From positions 293,185,041 to 293,249,040 of the forward strand of contig JAVMKO010000001.1 in NCBI GenBank assembly GCA_032164245.1: a stretch of 64,000 bases of DNA. Direction: 5' to 3'. Of this stretch, positions 26,801 through 38,800 are shown piece by piece. The stretch is from Sternotherus odoratus (Eukaryota > Chordata > Testudines > Kinosternidae). The notes beneath the pieces were generated by a model. That model searched no databases and was not told the origin of the DNA. It saw only the letters and a list, made by a program, of their open reading frames with translations. Each line of letters begins with the position of its first letter. The stretch's first letter is position 1. The position numbers were made by a program, and so were the translations under genes.

Positions 26801-29800
26801 CCAGCAACTCAACACTGCTCCAAGCGGGGCGTCACCTGGTGCATGGAGCAGGCATAACCACCTGGAAAGGTGCACTGAGACTACTGCATGCATCTCCGAG
26901 CAAACAAGAAGGGGACTTTCCCTTTCCACAATGATTGTAAATCCAATGGTACATCTGTCTGTTTTAGCTGTAGCTGCTGCTGTGGCAGCCTTGAGAGATG
27001 CCCCTTTAAAACTTGCAGAATGCCTGACTCCAATGAGGAAAAGAGGAGGACTAGAGAGGCCCTGTTCAGTGACAGCCTGCAAGCCAGAACTGCACTGGCC
27101 TGCAAACAAAAGGCGGGAAAGGACACCATAGCAGACCGCATGTGTCCATAAAGATGCAAGAGTCTTGCACCTTCCTGGACCAGCCCACACTGATACTGCT
27201 GAAGCATCACTGGTAATCCACCAATGCTGACATACCCACAGAAGAGCAGCCTTTTCTGATGACGTACTCTGTCCGAGGTGCTACAGAAGGGATGTGCGTG
27301 CATCTATTGTCCTAATTCGGGAACCCCATTGCTGTAAATCCCATCCACTGTGGCCTACACATTGCTGAGAGTTACAGTCTTAGGTAGCAGGAGACAATTA
27401 ATGGCCCTACACATTTTTAGGACAACAGCCCCCACTGTGGATTTTCCTACTCCCAAAATTATTTCCCACTGGCTAGTAAAAACAAGTGTTGCAAGCTTCC
27501 ACAGTGCAAGTACCATCTGCTTCTCAGTTATCAATCCAGCTCTTATTCTGGTGTCTGTGTGCTGGGGCACTGAGGCGAGCTCAGCACACAGATCAAGAAT
27601 GTGGCCCTTTTGCATCCGAACATTCTGCAGCCACTGCTCATTGTTCAAACCTGCAATGGGATGCGATCCCACAGTACTTGTTTCTCTGGCCCAGAAGCAG
27701 CACTCCACCATCCGAACCTGCTCTGTGAATGTCACCATCAACCTTGAATTGTTTTTTTGCTATGTCCTTCAGCAAACTGTCCTCCAAGAAATCATCATGT
27801 CCACCATTGGTACAGTACTTCCAGCAGGTCTGCAAATACAAGAGGATCGTGTGTCCTGTATTTGCTGCATTCGTGAGAATAATACAGAGGTCTGCCAGCT
27901 CCATGCTTCTGTCAAAGACGGTGAACATTGAAAAGTGCCACACAAGTTTGAGAGATTTTTTTTTTTTTAAGAAGGGTGAGAAAGTTATGGAATATGGATG
28001 GCATTATAGGATAGAGAAAGTTGTATGCTGGGAACTTAACCCCTAAGCTCCTAGAGATCCTGGGAGACTCATTTCTAGTCCACAACCCACTGCAAAAAGT
28101 TCCCAAAAAGCATTGCACCAGATGGCAATGCATGGCACACTGGGATACCTACCCATGACACGTAGCCTTTTTCATCGACACAAACGCTCCTGGTGAACAT
28201 GCGTAGCGCTGATGCAAGCAGCAAAGTATGCATACGCATTAATGATATACAAACTTTGGAAACTGTACCCTAACGTGTCAATCGAAGTTTGTAGTGCAGA
28301 CATGGCTTAAGTGGTTCCAAAACTACTGACAACTGACAACATTTTCCTGAATAGACTGAAAGGTAGGATGGGATAAATGACCTTTGTTTTCGAAAAGAAG
28401 AACACTTTGCCCTGGTCCCCACTAGGGCTTAAAGTCGACTTTAGCAGGCTAAAGTCAATTTAAGCCTGTACCCGTCCTCACCTGCATGCCCTTAAAGTCG
28501 ATTTTAAGGGTCCGGCGCGGGGCTGATCCAGCGGGCGGGGGGGTCCGCGGGGCATGCTCGGCAGGCGGGGGGGGGGGGGTCCGGCGCGGGGCTGATCCAG
28601 CGGGCGGGGGGGGGGTGTCCGCGGGGCTGCTCGGCAGGCGGGGGGGTCCGCGGGGCTGCTCGGCAGGCGGGGTGTCCGGCGTGGGGCTGATCCGGCGGCC
28701 GGGGGGGGGGGGGTGTTTCGCGGAGCGTCTCGGGCGGGCGGGGGGGTCCGTCGCGGGGCTGATCCGGCGGGCTGGGGGGTCCGCGGGGCTGCTCGGCAGG
28801 CAGGGGGTCCGGCGCAGGGCTGATCCGGTGGGCGGGGGGGTCCGCGGAGCGTCTCGGGCGGGCAGGGGGGTCCGGCGCGGGGCTGATCCGGCGGCCCGGG
28901 GGGTCTGCGGGGCTGCTCGGCAGGCGGGGGGTCCGGCGCGGGGCTGATCCGGCGGGCGGGGGGTCCGGCGCGGGGCTGCTCGGACTGGGGCTGGTCCCCT
29001 GGGGAGCGTGCCTGGCTGCCCTGAAAGGTGGTGACAGCTGGGGACTCCTGGCACTGTGGGATACTTACCCACAGTGCAACACTCCCTATGTCGACCCCTG
29101 CAAAAGTTTTAAGGACAGACACGGAGTTGCTGTCCTCTGTGGGGATGCACTAAGTCCATTTTCTAAAGTCGACTTCAGAAAATCGACTTAAGGAAAATCG
29201 ACTTAGTGCTGTAGTGAAGACGTACCCTTTGAATTCTCCATATAGCTAAGCAGGTATATCTGTAAGGATTCCAAATTACTCTGGAAGAAAGTCACAATTA
29301 AACAAAATACTATACCTTCCTCAGCTGGCTTTCATATTCCTCACGCAGTTCCCCTGGTTTGCTTAACTTGATAGGTGCTCTGAATATGAAGTCTAGAGAG
29401 GAAAGAAAAGAAAAAAGGGAACACACATTAAAGTATGATAATTAGGAATATCATCAAGCTACCCTTCTTACATTGTCTTGCTCTCCCAACTCAATACACA
29501 AAAGTGTTCTGAGAGCTAAGTGCCAAGCAATAACACTTTGCTGTTCTATAGAACTTCTAATGTTCTCCAAGCATTTTACAAGCAATTAAGCATCATAACC
29601 CCCCATGGAGGCGTTATCTCCATTTTACATGCATGTAAACAAACAGTAATTAAGCAACTTGCTTGAAGAGTCACAGTGAGTCAGTGGCAGAGCCAGAAAT
29701 AGAAACCAGTGCTATGCTCTACTACTAGACCTAACTAGCAAAATCATCTACAAGTCTTTACTTACAAAGGCAGTACAATATCCTTATTCCTACCTCTCTT

Positions 29801-32800
29801 CTTGCTTTCATGTAAACAAAGTGATTCATTTCAACATATTTTCTAAATTTTGTTTAAATTGTTGGTTAATCACCGACACAAATATTTTGCAATGTGATGT
29901 CTCAATTAGCTGTCTTATTAACTGCAATTAGAAAACAGAGCTTTTATTTCAGCATAAGCTTTCGTGGGTTATAGCCCACTTCATCGGATGCATAGAATGG
30001 AACAGAAGTAAGATGCATTTATACACAAAGAAAGCAGGGGGAAAAAAAAGTTGTACATTAGCATACCAATTCTAAGAGGCTGTTTAATATGGATGGGCCA
30101 TTATCAGCAGGAGAAAAAAAAATACCTTTTGAAAAGGATTTCTGTGTCTGGCAGTAGATAACACCTATTGAAGGTAAATTAACTAGGGAAATGCAATCAA
30201 TTAGTATGCTAACGTACAACTTTTTTTTTCTTTGTGTGTGTATAAATGCATCTTACTTCTGTTCCATTCTATGCATCCGATGAAGTGGGCTATAGCCCAT
30301 GAAAGCTTATGCTGAAATAAACTGGTTAGTCTCTAAGGGTATGTCTTCACTACAGCAGTAGGTCAATTTCCCTTAAGTCGATTTTTTAAAGCAGACGGTA
30401 TAGAGTCGATTTTGTGCATCCCCACTAAGCACAGCAAGTTGGCAGTGTTTGTCCCCACAACTGTGTCAAGCGTCGACATAGGGAGTGTTGCACTGTGGGT
30501 AGATATCCCACCGGGAGGGCACAGGGGATCCGCGGGGCTGCTCGGGCGGGCGGGGGAGGTGTCCGGCACGGAGCTAGCTGTTCGGGCGGGCGGGGGAGCC
30601 GGTGCAGAGCTAGCTGCTCGGGAGGGCGGGGGGAGGGGGGAGCCGCCGCAGAGCTAGCTGCTTGGGCGGGTGGGGGGGGGGGGCGCGGAGCTGCTCCGAT
30701 TGATGGCTGGTCCCCTGGGGAGCAAACCGGGCATTGTGGAAGGTCGGAGGCTAGCTGTCACATGCATCCTCACTAGTTCACAATCGACCCAAAGAGGTCG
30801 ATTTCAGCGCTACTCCTCTCGTTAGGGAGGAGTACAGAAGTCGATTTTTAGGTCCCTTTAAATTGACTCAAATGGCATGCATGTGAGGACGGGTACATGT
30901 TTATATCGACTTAACGTCGCTAAAGTCAACATTAAGCCGTAGTGGGGACCAGCCCTAAGGTGCTACAAAGCCTTCCTCGTCTTATTTACGGATACAGACT
31001 AACACGGCTGCTAATCTTAAACCTGTCAGCTTTTATTTTGCTTGCAATGCACTGAGTAACTTCAGCATTCTTAAGACTCACACACAATTTATATTCAACT
31101 CTTTCCCTAGTACACAAAACTAAAGAAGTAGAAACAAAACCAAGTTTATCATATTGGTGAACAGTCCCTTTTAAGATTTCAGAGTGGCAGCCATATTACT
31201 CTGTATCAGCAAAAAGACCGAGGAGTACTCCTTGTTTTAGTCACTTTTAAACTTCCACAGCAGTAGGTTTTGTTACTCTATTAAGTTCCTAATGTCAGCT
31301 TTAAAAGTCCCCACCCACTTTTACACAGTACAAGTCTGGACAAGTTACACTCTAGTCAGAGAAATTAAGAGGAATCAAAAAGAGAAAGCAACACAAAAAA
31401 CCAAATCATGTTTCAATCGGAGTTCACTTACTCATTCAGGAAATACCCATGATGCAGTATTAATACAGGCAAGATAAATGTATTTTATATAAAATGTATG
31501 GGGGTTTTGGTTTTTTTCCTTCTATACTTTTCTTCAACCTCCACCAAAAAAAAAAAAAAGTGTGTGTGGGGGGGTGAGGTGTAAAAGATTTTATGAAATA
31601 AAACACAAACCATGCAAGTCAGTTTTTTAGCAGATTTATTCCTCAACCATAAGCAGGCAGAGGAACATATTCCTCAAACATCAAAGCTCACAACTGTGTA
31701 ATTAACTTAAAAGAACACAACAGTCTCCAGACTACTAACTAATGAGGTCCTACCACTCTTTTGTACCTGCTTTTCAGTATCAATATCTACATGAACTTAC
31801 TTGTTTTTACAGTCACTTGCCTATCACAACATTTCAGCCATGCTAAAACACACACTCAACTGACAGAGAGCTGGCTGGACAGTACGGGCATTTTAAAAGT
31901 GGACAAAACTGAATCCTGCAATGCCAGAAAGTGAGACTAGATGACCTACCTAGTAAGTCTGTGATAGTAACGAGGTCTTAGAGAGTGGAATTCACTCCTC
32001 AAACCCTAGCAAACACTTACACTATCCTAAGGTTTAGTCAGTTTATGCCATATAATTTTGTAATATTCCCATAGCTGTCCCAAAACATGCAGGCAGTAGA
32101 AGATACTAACTCCCAGGAGTCAGACTCGAGCAGCAGCAACGAGAGCAGCACTGGGACAGAGGGAGCAGGCCATCGGAGATTTAGGATGCTTTTAGAACTC
32201 CTGACTGCAAAACTGTGAAGTATACTGAAAATTCGCAAAGGAGGAATAAGGGAAAGTGTAGATGCTGATTAGGGACTGAAAGAGCCTTGGGAAGGAGACA
32301 TACAGAAGGGTGAGGCAACAGGCCAGCATTAAAATAAAATACAATAGAAAGGGCCAGAGAGGGTGAAAAAGAAGCACTTAAGAGTCAGCAGTGGAGGAGC
32401 ATATATTGGTTGAGGCACCCAAACAGAAGGATTCATATATTTCAAGGCCAGATGGGACTTGGTAATAATCTCCAAAAACTTGACAATAGCTAGGCAGCAA
32501 GTATGGTGAGATTGCTGCCTATCATGCTGACCAACATGGTCTCATTGTTTCCTTCTGCTGCCCCATCTGTCAGTATCCACCGGTTGTCTGTTTTCTGACT
32601 GCAAACTCTTTGTGGCAGGTACTATGTCTCTTTGTTTTGTGTTTGTAGAGTGGGGTCCTGGTCTATACACAGGGTTCATAGGTGCTACTGAAATACAAAT
32701 AATCTACTCCAACCTCCTGCAAAACGAACCATAGAATTTCACTCAGTGGTTCCTGCTTCCAGCCCCATAACTTGCATCTTAAAAATCAGAGAGGTAGCCG

Positions 32801-35800
32801 TGTTAGTCTGGAATAGCAGAAGTAACAAGGAGTCCTGTGGCACCTTAAAGACTAACTATAAAGTTTTGAAGCATAAGCATAATACCCACTTCGTCGGATG
32901 CAAGCAGTGGAAGTCTCCAGGGGCAGGTATAAATAAGTAGGCAAGAACCAGGTAGGAGATAACAAGATTAGTCCAATCAGGCTGACTGAGCTTGTTATCT
33001 CAAATCAGGGAGGGTGAGGTATCTTAAAGAGATCATGCATTTTAGAAAGTCTTAAAATCAAGATAGGAAGTCTAAGTACTGAAGAATTTACCACATGCCT
33101 TGGTAATCTGTTCCAATAGTTAATTAGGGAGATGGTGGAAGAAGGGATAGTTCATGGGGGAAACAAAAGTAATAAGATTAGTACCTTTATGTTTTGCTCA
33201 CATCTGTATATTAGGATTTTTCTGGCTTGAATTTTAGATTATAAATTCTTCAGGGTAGGGACCTTGTTTTATGTGTGGGTACAGCATCTAGCATAACAGG
33301 CCCCTGTGAGGATTGAGGCCATTAAGGTGCCACCACATAATCTATATATATAAAAGTCAAATGGTGTATGCGTGCGTGTATGTATGCGTGTATGCGCGGA
33401 TGTATGCTTACTCCTTCCACACCGTTTGAGCTAGAGACTTGAAATTTGGTACAGTTAGAGGTCTTGGGATCCTAATGACCATAAGAGTTGAAAATTTTTC
33501 AAATCTCACCTCTGACGCCCCCCAGGGGTGAAATTCTTTAAAGGCCAATCACATCAGCTGGGCAGCTGCTGTTCTCTGTGACATAGTTATGATGTCATAA
33601 TACCCCCTCCAACAGACACCGCACTCGCTCAGCTCTCTGCCCCTCCCCCCTCCGACGGACCCTGGAATCCCTCAGCTCTCTGCCCCCTCCCCCCTCCAAC
33701 GGACCCCGGAATCCCTCAGCTCTCTGCCCCCTCCCCACCTACGATGGACCCTGAAATCCCTCAGCTCTCTGCCCCTCCCCCTCCAACGGAACCCCGGAAT
33801 CCCTCAGCTCTCTGCCCCCTCCCCCCTCCAACGGAACCTCGGAATCCCTCAGCTCTCTGCCCCCTCCCCCCTCCAACGGAACCCCTCAGCTCTGTGCCCC
33901 CTCCCCCCTCCAACGGAACCCCGGAATCCCTCAGCTCTGTGCCCTCCCCACCTCTGACGGACCCCGGAATCCCTCAGCTCTGTGCCCCTTCCCCACCTCT
34001 GACGGACCCCGGAATCCCTCAGCTCTCTGCCCCCTCGCCACCTCCGACGGACCCGAGTTGGGTTTGGTCGGAGGGTAAGTGAGGTGGGGGTGTCGGGTTT
34101 GGTCGGGGGGGTGAGGTGGGGGGTGTCGGGTTTGGCCGGTGGGTAGGTGAGGTGGGGGTGTCGGGTTTGGTCTGGAGGGGTGGGAAGGTGTCTGGGTGGG
34201 TGAGGGGTGAGGGTTGGAGTTGGTCAGGGGGTGTTGGGTTTGGTGGGGGGGGGTAAGGTGGGGGTGTTGGGTTTGGTTGGGGGGGTGAGGAGGGAGGTCG
34301 GGGTTGGTCGAGGAGTAAGTGAGGTGTGGGTGTCGGGTTTGTTTGTGGTGGTAGGTAGGGGTGTCGGGTTTGGTTGGGGGGGGAAGTGAGGTGGGTGTGT
34401 CAGGTTTGGTCTACGGGGGGTGAGGTGTGGGTGTTGGTCAGGGTTTGCTGGGGTTGGTAGGGGGAGACATGGGGGTGTTGGGTTTGAGTGGGGGGTGAAA
34501 ATGTGAGTCGGGGTTGGTCGAGGGGTAAGTGAGGTGGGGGTGTCGGGTTTGGTCGGGGGGGTGAGGTGGGGGTGTCAGGTTTGCTCTCTGCCCCCTCCAA
34601 CGGACCCCGCACTCGCTCAGCTGTCTGCCCCATCCCCCCTCCAACGGACCCGAGCAACGCCAGGTGTTTTCGCTAGTAATGTAATATTTGCATTCTTACC
34701 AGGGAGTTAACAAACAAGCGCCCTTAAACTGCAATGCTAAATGCAGGCCTAAATTGTATCTAAATCATTGTTATTCATTTTTACTATGTCAAATATTAGC
34801 ATAATGGATACATCAGTCTGCTTAAAAAAATCCTTAGGTATAATCTGTACCCTCTATAATAGGCTGGTTCTGTACCAACATTATCTCTGCATGTTATGGC
34901 CAGCCAAGAGTGAAATAAAGATTTCCCCAATTCAATTACCCCCATGCTAGGACAGGGAAGCCACAAACATCCTGCTTCTTGAAGCTCTTTCATAAGTAAC
35001 ATGACATTTTATGAATGACAGTAACACACTCAATACAAATTACCTGCCACATTCATGAAGGCCTACTAGAACTGGCAGTAGGCTTCAATTTATAGAGAGA
35101 TATTCCTCCTACCTAGAGAGGTTGTGTTTCATTTTTTGAATGCGGCAGAAGTAAAATGGGCCCCCACCCTATAAGAGACAGAGTGCCTGAACAATTGCCA
35201 AGTGCTTGTGTGGAGAGGGAAAGGAAGGGGTTTAATTCTAAAACTACAGAGCTATAGTTATAGGTAACTATTTTCATTCTAACACATTTTTTGCTGCTCA
35301 GTGCTCTATATTCAGCTGTTCCAATCTCTGCTGAGAATGGGATACCAAAAGCTGTCTTCATTGTCACTCATACAGCAACTCCCTCCTTCTGTCAGTCTCC
35401 TACCCCTTTACTATGGCTCTACCCCTCCCTTGACATTGTTTGATTTGTTTCTCCCACAGGGGGCAAGTCTACACTACAGCTGGGATCAACACTCTGAATC
35501 AATCCACCGCTGGTCAATTTAGCAGGTCTAGTGACCCGTCAAATCAAATGCAGATCGCTCTCCAGTCGACCCCTGTACTCTACCCGCAATGAGAAGAGTA
35601 AGGTAAGTTGATGGGACCCCCCACGGTAACTCAACCTAAGGTACATCAACACCAGCTATATTATTCATGTAGCTGGAGTTGCGGAGCATAGGTCGACTTA
35701 CCACGATAGTGTAGATATAGCCTGGGTCCTTGTCTATCCTGGGAATTGGACTGTTTAGAGCAGTGATTTTCAAACATTTTTCATTTGCAGATCCCCCCTA

Positions 35801-38800
35801 AGAAATTTCAAATGGAGCTGCAGATCCCTCTGGAAATCTCCGACAGTCTATGGACCCCTGAGGGGTCCACCAACCACAGGCTGAAAACCACTGTTCTATG
35901 GTAATGACAACCTTTTGCAGACACCTTAGGCATAGTCTGCAGACCCCCAGGTTGAAAAGCACTGGTGTAGACAGAAGCCATACTAAGAAATCAAAAGTTA
36001 ACTATTATTTGGCCTTTGTATGAACAAGACCATTCATGTTTAAAGCACATTAACTGGCTAAGGTAAAAGAGGTAAAATGTTTTCAAGCTACCTATTTTTC
36101 TAGTCTATACAAGGACACTAAGGCCAAAACTGTTTATCATCCTTATTAACACATTTTCTAACAAGATGCTATTGCACAGGATAGGCAAAAACACAGATGA
36201 GGTCTCTCATTTGTCTCCCTTCAGGATCATGTTTCTTTGCTGTAACCTCCACTGCCCTCATCAGTGCTTTCATAAAAACAGAAGCACAGTGAAACTGACA
36301 TGATCCTCATACATTTCATTGTGCAGAGGGCTTTTTGTCTGGATTTCTTCTGTTGGCAGTTAGCCTTGGGTTATGTGTTCCCATTCCCTCCCCCAGACTC
36401 GTAAGGAATTTATTATCTTTGTACAATGGTAAAAGTTCTATTTTATTTTAGTATATGCCCCAAATTAAATTTTGTTAAAAGAGATTCTACAAAATTTAGT
36501 TTTAGTTTCGACAGCAGAACACTCCCTCATCAGCATGAACCTCCTGGATACTATTATCAGACTCAACAATGGAACCCTACAAACTACATGCAACAAACCC
36601 ATGTATCACCACACTTAACCTTCATAGACTCAGGCCAGGTCTACAGTACAGAATTTTTTCAGTACAACTACATCACTCAGAGTTGTGAAAAATCCATACT
36701 TCTGAACGACGTAGTTCTACTGACCTAACCTGGTGTAGACAGAGCTATGTCAGCGGGAGAAGCTAACTTTACCAGAGGAACACCATTATTTTAACAATTC
36801 AGTTACACAGTTTCCTCAAATTTTTAAAGCTAAGCCCAGTTCCCTTTCAACACTGCAATTTGTTAAAAACCTACCTGTAGACACTCAAGGGGAAACATTA
36901 CTATGAAGATCTACACAATCTACTCTAACAATACTGACATACTGCTATTGACATATTACTGACTTAACACCCACTGCAAGGCAGACAGCAGTTCACACCT
37001 CAGAGCTACCCTTACAGGTTCACTGCAGACAACACTGCATCAGCTACTCTTAGGTTTCATTTTGAATGTTTTCTACACAACCATGACAGCTAACAATTTA
37101 CTTCTTTTTTGGGGGGGTGGGGAAGCAGAGACTTAAAAACAGTCTATGGTCTTGGCTACACTGGCGCTTTATAGCGCTCTCACTTGCTGGCTCAGGGGTG
37201 TGAAAAATCACCCTTCCTGAGCGCAGCAAGTCTGAGCGCTTTAAAGCACTAGTGTGGACAGGCTCTGAGTGCTGGGAGCTGTGCTCCAAGTGGTCGGAGC
37301 TAATTCCCCTGTGGAGGTGGATTACCAGGAGCACTGGGAGAGCTCTCCCAGCACTCACACGTGGCCACACTCGCACTTCAAAGCGCTGCTATGGGAGTGT
37401 TCCTGCGGCAGCGTTTTGAAATTTCAAGTGTAGCCAAGCCCTACAGCAGCGGTATCGAATAGAAATTTGATGCTAGCTAGACTTGTGGTTTTGAATTTTT
37501 TTTGATTAGCCATGTTATAAAAAAGCCACATGCATTAGCCACAATTCAATAGCCTATTAGTCACATGTGGCTAGTGGCAAGCGTATTAGACACCGAAGCG
37601 TATTAGACACCGCTGGTCTACAGGTTCATCAATGTCTTTAATTCTGGGGACATGGACTGAATGCTCAAGCAATGGAGATACGCAGCTACAGGCTACAACT
37701 AGAGTTTGCAAAACTCATCAACTGGATTAGCAGAATGAATGGATTAGCAATCACTTGTCATATGTTGTTTCACAGCAGAGTGTACTAACTCAAGATAACT
37801 GCTGCAATGAAGACAAACTTTAGCTAGTTTCACTTTCTCATTCTCAAACATTAGCATAATCTGTTTACACTGTTCAGAGCGTAAACATCAGCATTAATGG
37901 TGCATTGCTAATGAAAAAGCATCAGTGCTGAAGAATTATTTTTTTAAATGATCAAGTATTGTTACAGGTAGAACTTTTAGAATAAAGTTGTTTCTAGTGA
38001 GTGTCCCCTCAACTGTGTTGCTGCCTGCTTTACAGATGGACAAGGAATTAGCCAAAGGAAGTGATGGATTTAGTGCTAGTAAACATGCCAAGAAGAGACT
38101 CCCTTTGGCATGAAACCTCTCTCTTTTCTTAACACCACAGAGATGAACTGACCTTACTTTTATCAGCTGCCTAACCTGATGCCAAAGAAAATATCTCAGT
38201 AATCATTTACTTCTGGACTATACACTTTGCCAGCTACAAAATAATTCCCAATCTGCCATCTCAGTCTATAGGAAAATTTTCAATTCCTGCATCCAAAATT
38301 GTGGTAATGAGTTTTAAAGACTCTGCATTATTACTTAATCTGAAGCTAAGCATATACAGAGAAGCGGATTAATACATTATCCACCACCCCAAGACCCCAG
38401 TCTACCCTTCACTGACTTTTCTAAAATAAACTCGTCACTATTTGTTGACTAAAATAGCCAAAAGATATTTTAATACAGTAGATATTTTCTTTCATTCTTC
38501 TCTCCTAAGAACAGACCTATTACAACTCACTACCGAGAAACTTGTTAAAAGCTCAACATTGTAATAATGTTGATTTAAGGCAACTGCCACGTACTTATAA
38601 GCTTAATTCCAAAGTATTTTGTCTTCAGATATCACTCAGTATCTCACACAATAACCCTGCACTCACTTCAATGGTAAGAACCACCGTTTTCCATCTACTG
38701 CCTGCTTACATTCAGAAAGTAACCTAAGTTAGGTTATTTAAGGGCCTTCCATCTAGTTTTTTTTTTGCTCTGGTTTCCTTCAGCACACAATCCAGTCAAT

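Larger units (their letters stand above)
23174..28306. mobile_element. Composite PIF/Harbinger remnant (~5.1 kb)
   Basis: The left end reads GGGTATGTCTACATTGGC after TAA. The right end reads GTTTGTAGTGCAGACATGGC before TTAA, a diverged inverted match. Inside are a broken transposase on the + strand (left part), a broken MYB/SANT ORF on the - strand, and a second transposase fragment on the - strand (right end). An AATAAA (+) near 24820 and a TTTATT (-) near 24852 fit convergent ORFs of one element. Two transposases in opposite orientation imply that parts of two elements are joined. A SINE is inserted at 25843. Confidence 0.65.
19076..29315 (-). other. RNF169: RNF169 intron 2
   Basis: This 10.2 kb intron contains MIR fragments near 19155 and 22440, and a large block of Harbinger-derived DNA from 22521 to 29228, listed separately. 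From about 19346 to 22440 I see only AT-rich unique-looking sequence, with a poly-G run near 20503 and an L2-like 'gaagagtttacaatct' fragment near 20367. Confidence 0.85.

Noticed and set aside
28455..29122. Pro/Arg-rich open frames of 205 and 214 aa
   Set aside because: Repeat translation inside a MITE, open on both strands.
33744..34082. 112-aa Pro-rich open frame
   Set aside because: Tandem repeat inside the Helitron.
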